Shown: positions 6,913 through 11,462 of the stretch, one piece after another | Position numbering within the stretch: position 1 is the first letter of the stretch | Layout: every line of letters starts with the position of its first letter | Assembly (NCBI GenBank): GCA_012514045.1 | Contig: JAAZBA010000117.1 | Coordinates: 1 to 11,462, forward strand | Reading direction: 5' to 3' | DNA length: 11,462 nt | Source of the DNA: Clostridiales bacterium | GTDB taxonomy: Bacteria > Bacillota > Clostridia > Oscillospirales > QAMX01 | Made by a program: the position numbers and the translations under genes | Notes under the pieces: generated by a model | What the model saw: only the letters and a program-made list of their open reading frames with translations | Databases searched by the model: none | Told to the model about the DNA's origin: nothing

Positions 6913-7944
6913 ATGTATGAATATAAGTACAACGGAAAGCTGATACATTTCGTCTGCGAAATTTACTATGACATAGCGCCGTATCTTGCAGGCATTACAA
7001 TGAAGGAATTCTTCCTGGATATTGACAAGAATATCGATGCCTGGAAGTTCCACCAGGACTTTGTCCGCTCAAATTTCGGAGAGTACCTCAAGCCCAGTGC
7101 TCCCACAGCCCCGCATTTGTCCTACGGTCATCTGGCCTGCCTGGGCTGTAAGCTCAACTACACGGAGACGGGAGAACCAAACGTTCTGCCCGCCGTAGAC
7201 TCCATTGACGAAGCTATAGAGTTATTGAAGGAGAAAAGAGATCTCGATTTTACAAAGACTGAAATTTGGCAGAGTTATCAATACATGTCCGACAGGGTAA
7301 GAGAGGTGTTCCCCCAGTCTCCTAAATTCGGCGGATTCGGCATGGAAGGCCCCTTAACCTCTGCCGCCCTTCTGAGAGGTCATGGCTTCTACTACGACAT
7401 CATGGACGAGCCGGAGAAGTGCGAAGAATTTTTATACCTTCTGACCGACAGCATAATAGCCTTCCGCAAAGCCCTTGACATAGCCGGAGGAGGTACGGGA
7501 GAATTCCTCGGAGGCGTGGGCTGCTGCGACGATCTGGCCAGCATGATCCCCCCCTCTATGTGGGAGACCCATGTAATACCCTTCTGGAAACAGTACTACG
7601 ACGGCCTTACAAAATCCCCAAACCGCTCCATGCATGTGGAGGCGCTGAAGCCGGCGCAGGTGAAGAAGCTGGATCTGGCTGGACTTTCGCATTATCAGCC
7701 CTCCGTATCCCCGGATCTCACAATTGAAAGCGTACAGGAGAACACGTCCCTTCCCTTTGACTGGCTGCTCTATGCCTTCAAAATAACCGATATGACGGAC
7801 GATGAGATCGCCGCATGGCAGGATGACACCCTTTCGAAGGGCATAACGAGTCTGCGCACCCAGCTCGGAAAATTCACCGTCGAAAGCGGCAAGCTTGACA
7901 GAGTTTTGCAGTGGTTTAAAGCGGCGGACAGGTACAGAGTATAA
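6913..7944 (+). CDS. URO-D-superfamily protein, copy 1 (possible methyltransferase)
   Basis: A 343-residue protein resembling the uroporphyrinogen decarboxylase / MtaA-CmuA methyltransferase superfamily. Seen: GPLTSAALLRG (146-156), a DIMDEPEKCEEFL helix start (162-174), CCDDLASMIPPSMWE (204-218) matching the DD...SP..F segment, and SMHVEALKP (239-247). True HemE carries an N-terminal RQAGR segment that I do not see, so haem synthesis is unlikely. Corrinoid methyltransferases of the superfamily bind zinc through His-x-Cys and a later Cys; here the site reads His241-Val-Glu243. A methyl-transfer role is inference. No signal peptide. The ATG is preceded by GATATGGGG, also kept ahead of copy 2. 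It is first of three co-directional genes behind its own promoter. Confidence 0.72.
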   Translation: MYEYKYNGKLIHFVCEIYYDIAPYLAGITMKEFFLDIDKNIDAWKFHQDFVRSNFGEYLKPSAPTAPHLSYGHLACLGCKLNYTETGEPNVLPAVDSIDEAIELLKEKRDLDFTKTEIWQSYQYMSDRVREVFPQSPKFGGFGMEGPLTSAALLRGHGFYYDIMDEPEKCEEFLYLLTDSIIAFRKALDIAGGGTGEFLGGVGCCDDLASMIPPSMWETHVIPFWKQYYDGLTKSPNRSMHVEALKPAQVKKLDLAGLSHYQPSVSPDLTIESVQENTSLPFDWLLYAFKITDMTDDEIAAWQDDTLSKGITSLRTQLGKFTVESGKLDRVLQWFKAADRYRV

Positions 7945-8005
7945 AATAGCGAAGTATCAGGTTTTGCAGAGAAGACTAAAATATAGAAGATATGGGGTAA
8001 ATAAA

Positions 8006-9031
8006 ATGCGCAATTATAAATATAACGGAAAGCCGGTATATTTCGTATGTGAGACTTCCTGCATACCCTCTCTTGCGGGCATTACCGCGAAGGAATTCTT
8101 CCTGGATATTGACAAGAATATCTATGCATGGAAGATTTACCATGACTTCATACGTTCATATTTCGGTGAATACCTCAAGCCCGGCATTCCCACCGCCCCG
8201 CACATCTCCTACGGTCATCTGGCTTGTCTGGGCAGCAAGCTTGAATACACGAAGACAGGAGAACCCAATGTTCTGCCTGCTGTGGATTCAATTGACGAAG
8301 CCATAGAATTCATGAGGGAGAGAAGAGATCTCGACTTTACGAAGACTGAAATCTGGCAGAAATACCAGTACATGTCAGACAGAGTCAGAGAAGCGTTTCC
8401 CCAGTCTCCTAAATTTGCGGGACTCAGCGTGGAAGGTCCCATAACCTCTGCCGCTCTTTTGAGAGGTTCTGATTTCTACTACGATATTATGGACGAGTCG
8501 GAGAAGTGCGAAGAATTTCTGGCACTCATGACCGATAGCATAATAGCCTACCGCAAAGCTCTTGACATTGCCGGGGGAGGTACGGGAGAATTTACCGGAG
8601 GCGTGAATTGTTGCGACGATTTTGCCTGTATGATACCTCCACATATGTGGGAGACTCTTGTAATACCTTTCTGGAAACAGTTCTATGACGGCCTTACAAA
8701 ATCTCCAAACCGCTTCATGCACGTGGAGGCGCTGAAACCGGCGCAGGTGAAGAAGCTGGATCTGGTTGGACTTTCATTTTATCAGCCCTCCGTATCCCCG
8801 GACCTCACCATAGAAAGCATACAGGAGAACACATCCCTTCCCTTTGACTGGCTGCTTTACTCCTTTAGAATAACAGAAATGACAGATGAAGAGATCGCCG
8901 CGTGGCAGGATTACACCCTGTCGAAAGGCATAACGAAGCTGCGCACCCAGTTTGGAAGTTATGCCGTTGAAAGCGGCAAGCTGGACAGGATATTGCAGTG
9001 GTTTAAAGCGGCGGATAGGTACAGAGTATAA
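8006..9031 (+). CDS. URO-D-superfamily protein, copy 2 (tandem paralogue)
   Basis: A 341-residue protein with about four-fifths identity to the preceding copy, counted by eye, with one two-residue gap near residues 19-20. It keeps the GPITSAALLRG segment, the CCDDF...IPPHMWE segment and the His-Val-Glu site, and the two copies end in identical residues. The start is the ATG at 8006, whose leader (7989-8008) matches copy 1 at 18 of 20 bases. The frame is open further upstream to 7895, but that overlaps copy 1 and lacks homology. The pair could form a heteromer or serve two related substrates. The superfamily call is shared with copy 1; function is unproven. Confidence 0.72.
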   Translation: MRNYKYNGKPVYFVCETSCIPSLAGITAKEFFLDIDKNIYAWKIYHDFIRSYFGEYLKPGIPTAPHISYGHLACLGSKLEYTKTGEPNVLPAVDSIDEAIEFMRERRDLDFTKTEIWQKYQYMSDRVREAFPQSPKFAGLSVEGPITSAALLRGSDFYYDIMDESEKCEEFLALMTDSIIAYRKALDIAGGGTGEFTGGVNCCDDFACMIPPHMWETLVIPFWKQFYDGLTKSPNRFMHVEALKPAQVKKLDLVGLSFYQPSVSPDLTIESIQENTSLPFDWLLYSFRITEMTDEEIAAWQDYTLSKGITKLRTQFGSYAVESGKLDRILQWFKAADRYRV

Positions 9032-9069
9032 AAAAACACGAAGTAACGATTTTTGCGGGAGGAAAAGGT

Positions 9070-11253
9070 ATGACAAGAAGAATAATCGCATTTATCATCG
9101 CCCTTTGTCTTGCGGCAGCACTTTTGCCCTCCGGTGCCCTTGCCTGGGATGAGAATGTAATTCTCAGCTTGGGCGTTAGAGAAGTTTCCCACAAGGACAT
9201 GACAAACGTAACGGATTCATTCGATTGGACATTCAAATGGACCGATGAATATTTTCAGGTTGATTCTCATGAATACTCCCCGGAGCTTGCCATGGTGAGC
9301 ATAGGACTGGCATTGGGAGCACGGATCAAGACAGAGGCAGAGTCTGTGTTATCAAACCTTGGATTTGAGGACTGCTATTTCTACGGCTATGATCTCCCTA
9401 CATCAAAAGACTCAATTGCCTACGCCATAGGGCGCAGAGAGCTCTCCGACGGTACACAGCTTGTGGCTGTGGGTATCAGAGGAAGCGGTTACGGCGATGA
9501 ATGGGCAGGAAACTTTGAAATCGGTGAAACAATTACCACGCCTGACGGTTATATTGTGCATAAGAACTTCTACAACTCTGCTGTAAAGGTGCTGCAGGGA
9601 CTCAATAAATACCTGGAGGATCGAAATATCGATTCTTCCCGGTCAAAGGTGTGGATCGCCGGCAACAGCCGGAGCGCCGCGGTAGCCAATGTGGCAGCCC
9701 ATCTTATTTCCGAAAAAAGCGTTATGTATGAGGGAAATAGCCTGCCCCTTCTGATGCTAGGCTTCTCTGAGAGTTCTATCTACGCCTATACCTTTGGAAT
9801 CCCTGCTCCCATGGCGGTGAAAAGCTATATGTCTCAAAGCTATAAAACCCTTGTTTCGGATATTTTTGGATTTATATCTGCCGATAGTCTCTTTTCAGCC
9901 GCTTCCCGGGAGATAATCGATTCCTACTTCAGGCAAAGGCTGGGCGGAAGCTATCTCGGCTACAGCATCTGTGAAACAAACGGGAAAACTTATGCGCTTC
10001 CCCGTTGCGCCATAGGTTTCAAAACCGAAGACGAATCTATATTCAACCACCTTAACTACCGTGACATCGTGACAAAAGTCATGCCTAAAGACTGGGGTTT
10101 TACTGTGTTCGGAAAGTCTGTTTTGATGCGTCTGGGTGAAGGCAACGATTACAGAAATAAAATTCTTGACGAAAAAAACGTAGCGGAACAACTGTCTCAA
10201 ATCTTTGCCGTTTCCAATAGAACAGGAGAAGAATGGGCATATGTTTCAGGAGACAATCGGGCGAAGGCGGCGGAAGGATTTGTCAGAATTCTTGCCACTC
10301 TTACGGAAGACCCCGACACTTACACGAGGATTTATCAGGACGACTTTATGGGACTGATATTAGCTTCCGGAATAGGCAAAGAGGAAACGGATACAGAGCT
10401 TGTGCTCAAGCACGTAGAGAACATCCTTGGGAATGTCCTCGCAAACCCGCTCAACCTCGTAAAACTCCTTTTTAAGCCTGTGCTGGGAAATATAAATACC
10501 CCCACGGAGATTATGGCAGTCACAGAACTTATTGAAAAAGCAAACTCAGGAAATTTAGATACTGAGGGGATTGTTCTTGACGACTTGATGACGGATCCCG
10601 AAAATAAACTGAAGGCGGCGCTGAGCGAGCTTATCGATAAAAATTGCTCCGAGTATTACGGAGCGTTGAAGCTGAATAAACCAGCCCTTGTAAATGCCTT
10701 TATGCAGACGATTTACGATTTGATAGGCGTCCCGAACCTTGAATACGTCAACTATGATATGGCTCTGGAACACTATCTTGAGTTTTACCTTGCTTGGCTT
10801 ACAGTATACGCTGGCCTTGAGCCGGCAGAGGAAGAGAATCAGGGCAGAGGGCAAGTAAAGCCAGTTCCAAAGCCTGCTGAACCGCATGACAAGGAAGAAA
10901 AGCCAAAAGAGGAGATAATTGAAAAAGAAATAGCGGAAGAGGAAAAGAGAAACAACTTCTCTCCTATCCTGTTCGAGGAGAAAGAGACAGAGCTTACAGG
11001 CAGCCTTCTAAGCGCCCTTAACGCTGCCTCCCTGCGATTTACCATTAGAGCCGCCGCGGGAGAGGGAGGAAAGATAACTCCAGCAGGGGATAAATCAGTG
11101 GTCAGGGGCGGAAAGATGACCTACGCCATAGTGCCTGATGAAGGAAAAAAGGTTGAGGATGTAAAGGTAGACGGCGTAAGTCTCGGCGCGATATATACAT
11201 ATACCTTCAAAAACGTACAGGGGAACCATACGATCGAGGTTGTGTTCGGCTGA
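9070..11253 (+). CDS. Secreted lipase-like alpha/beta hydrolase with C-terminal InlB-type repeat domain
   Basis: A 727-residue protein. Residues 1-25 form a signal peptide: TRR, a hydrophobic core, and a likely cut after ALA. The region about 65-340 follows the class 3 lipase pattern: VAVGIRGSG (132-140), the nucleophile elbow VWIAGNSRSAA (194-204) with candidate Ser200, YTFGIPAP (240-247), and NYRDIVTKVMP (329-339) with candidate Asp332. His568 (EHYLEFY) is a possible triad member. Residues about 585-628 are a Pro/Glu/Lys-rich linker. Residues about 656-727 match the beta-rich InlB-type bacterial repeat: AGEGGKITPAG, VPDEGKKVEDVKVDG, YTFKNV, HTIEVVF. There is no LPXTG or C-terminal anchor. 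GGGAGG precedes the ATG by 7 nt. Substrate is unknown, lipid or other ester; the elbow is GxSxS rather than GxSxG. Confidence 0.8.
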   Translation: MTRRIIAFIIALCLAAALLPSGALAWDENVILSLGVREVSHKDMTNVTDSFDWTFKWTDEYFQVDSHEYSPELAMVSIGLALGARIKTEAESVLSNLGFEDCYFYGYDLPTSKDSIAYAIGRRELSDGTQLVAVGIRGSGYGDEWAGNFEIGETITTPDGYIVHKNFYNSAVKVLQGLNKYLEDRNIDSSRSKVWIAGNSRSAAVANVAAHLISEKSVMYEGNSLPLLMLGFSESSIYAYTFGIPAPMAVKSYMSQSYKTLVSDIFGFISADSLFSAASREIIDSYFRQRLGGSYLGYSICETNGKTYALPRCAIGFKTEDESIFNHLNYRDIVTKVMPKDWGFTVFGKSVLMRLGEGNDYRNKILDEKNVAEQLSQIFAVSNRTGEEWAYVSGDNRAKAAEGFVRILATLTEDPDTYTRIYQDDFMGLILASGIGKEETDTELVLKHVENILGNVLANPLNLVKLLFKPVLGNINTPTEIMAVTELIEKANSGNLDTEGIVLDDLMTDPENKLKAALSELIDKNCSEYYGALKLNKPALVNAFMQTIYDLIGVPNLEYVNYDMALEHYLEFYLAWLTVYAGLEPAEEENQGRGQVKPVPKPAEPHDKEEKPKEEIIEKEIAEEEKRNNFSPILFEEKETELTGSLLSALNAASLRFTIRAAAGEGGKITPAGDKSVVRGGKMTYAIVPDEGKKVEDVKVDGVSLGAIYTYTFKNVQGNHTIEVVFG

Positions 11254-11272
11254 TAAAAGAATCAAGTTTTAT

Positions 11273-11313
11273 AGACCGGAGAACAGAGTAAAGACCTGTT
11301 CTCCGGTCTTTTT
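11273..11313 (+). terminator. Rho-independent terminator after the lipase-like gene
   Basis: AGACCGGAGAACAG (11273-11286), a 9-nt loop, and CTGTTCTCCGGTCT (11296-11309) pair perfectly over 14 bp and run into TTTTT. It lies about 20 nt after the stop codon and should end the three-gene plus-strand transcript. Confidence 0.93.
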
Positions 11314-11350
11314 GGTTAAAATTAGTTATATAATATATGTTGGTTTGTCA

Positions 11351-11462
11351 ATGATATGTTACACCGAGGCGCAAGAAATTAAAGAGAGTGATTTTAGGAG
11401 AATTCCAGTTAAGAGGCCGCATAGGGAAGTTGTTATATTTACGGAGATGAACAGCAAGCTGA
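11351..11462 (+). CDS. Possible gene start, unknown function, cut by window edge
   Basis: From an ATG at 11351 the frame is open to the window end (37 codons, beginning MICYTEAQEIK). A TATAAT at 11329-11334 lies just upstream, but I see no good ribosome site or -35 box, and the stretch is too short to recognise. The charged, Arg/Lys/Glu-rich content is compatible with a protein, but this is weak support. Confidence 0.25.
   Translation, partial: MICYTEAQEIKESDFRRIPVKRPHREVVIFTEMNSKL

Larger units (their letters stand above)
6896..9055 (+). repeat. Tandem gene duplication, unit about 1.09 kb
   Basis: The two URO-D-like genes start 1093 bp apart. Homology covers the leader (GATATGGGG-N8-ATG), the whole coding sequence, and the first bases after each stop: both have GAGTATAAAA, then CGAAGTA, then TTTTGC. 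The duplication therefore took in ribosome site and spacer, and the leader of the next gene (9070) descends partly from the same spacer. Many synonymous and conservative changes show that it is not recent. Confidence 0.85.

Noticed and set aside
6796..7053. N-terminal extension of the kinase frame up to 7053
   Set aside because: It crosses the promoter boxes and the other gene's start, and the extra residues do not resemble the family; GTG at 6795 has a well-placed ribosome site.
7895..8005. Upstream extension of URO-D copy 2 to 7895
   Set aside because: It overlaps copy 1, has no counterpart ahead of copy 1, and the ATG at 8006 keeps the duplicated leader.
6913..9031. URO-D-like genes as hemE (haem synthesis)
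   Set aside because: The N-terminal RQAGR substrate segment of HemE is absent and there are no other haem genes; two tandem hemE genes would be odd.

Overview
The window looks like chromosomal DNA of an anaerobic Clostridia-type Bacillota, perhaps from a gut or rumen community. The evidence is an intracellular GH51-type arabinofuranosidase, a murQ-murK-like amino-sugar pair as known in Clostridium, a secreted protein ending in an InlB-type bacterial repeat domain, AGGAGG-like ribosome binding sites, textbook -35/-10 promoters and compact intergenic spaces. This assignment is inference from gene content only. I see no tRNA, rRNA, CRISPR array, insertion sequence or phage gene.

Layout. (1) Positions 1-778, minus strand: N-terminal half of a GH51 alpha-L-arabinofuranosidase-like protein, cut by the window edge. 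(2) 779-908: compact divergent promoter region. (3) 909-3633, plus strand: two-gene operon of a cytoplasmic metallo-beta-lactamase-fold hydrolase and a 619-residue multidomain protein resembling glycoside hydrolases. (4) 3634-3788: a perfect 14-bp hairpin terminator between convergent genes. (5) 6795 down to 3789, minus strand: operon murK-like kinase, murQ-like etherase, then a PlsC-type acyltransferase with a zinc ribbon. (6) 6796-6912: second compact divergent promoter region, in which both -35 boxes form one inverted repeat. (7) 6913-11253, plus strand: two tandem, clearly duplicated URO-D-superfamily genes, then a secreted lipase-like alpha/beta hydrolase, closed by a strong terminator. 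(8) 11351 to the end: a possible gene start of unknown identity. No gap without a gene exceeds about 160 bases.

How the genes may work together. The kinase and MurQ-like protein suggest salvage of cell-wall amino sugars: the kinase would phosphorylate MurNAc/GlcNAc taken up without a PTS, and MurQ would cleave the lactyl ether of MurNAc-6-phosphate. The GH51-like protein and the 619-residue protein suggest handling of plant or other glycans in the cytoplasm. The URO-D-like pair may be methyltransferases, but no corrinoid protein gene is nearby.

Most unusual points: the GH51 protein has threonine where the family has its acid/base glutamate; the MurQ-like protein lacks the conserved SGRTPY loop sequence and is short at the C terminus; the URO-D pair has His-x-Glu where characterised methyltransferases of the superfamily have His-x-Cys; and the lipase-like protein has a Gly-Asn-Ser-Arg-Ser elbow. 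I found no clear multi-gene system that is wholly new. The best candidates are the paired URO-D-like proteins and the MBL-fold plus 619-residue operon.
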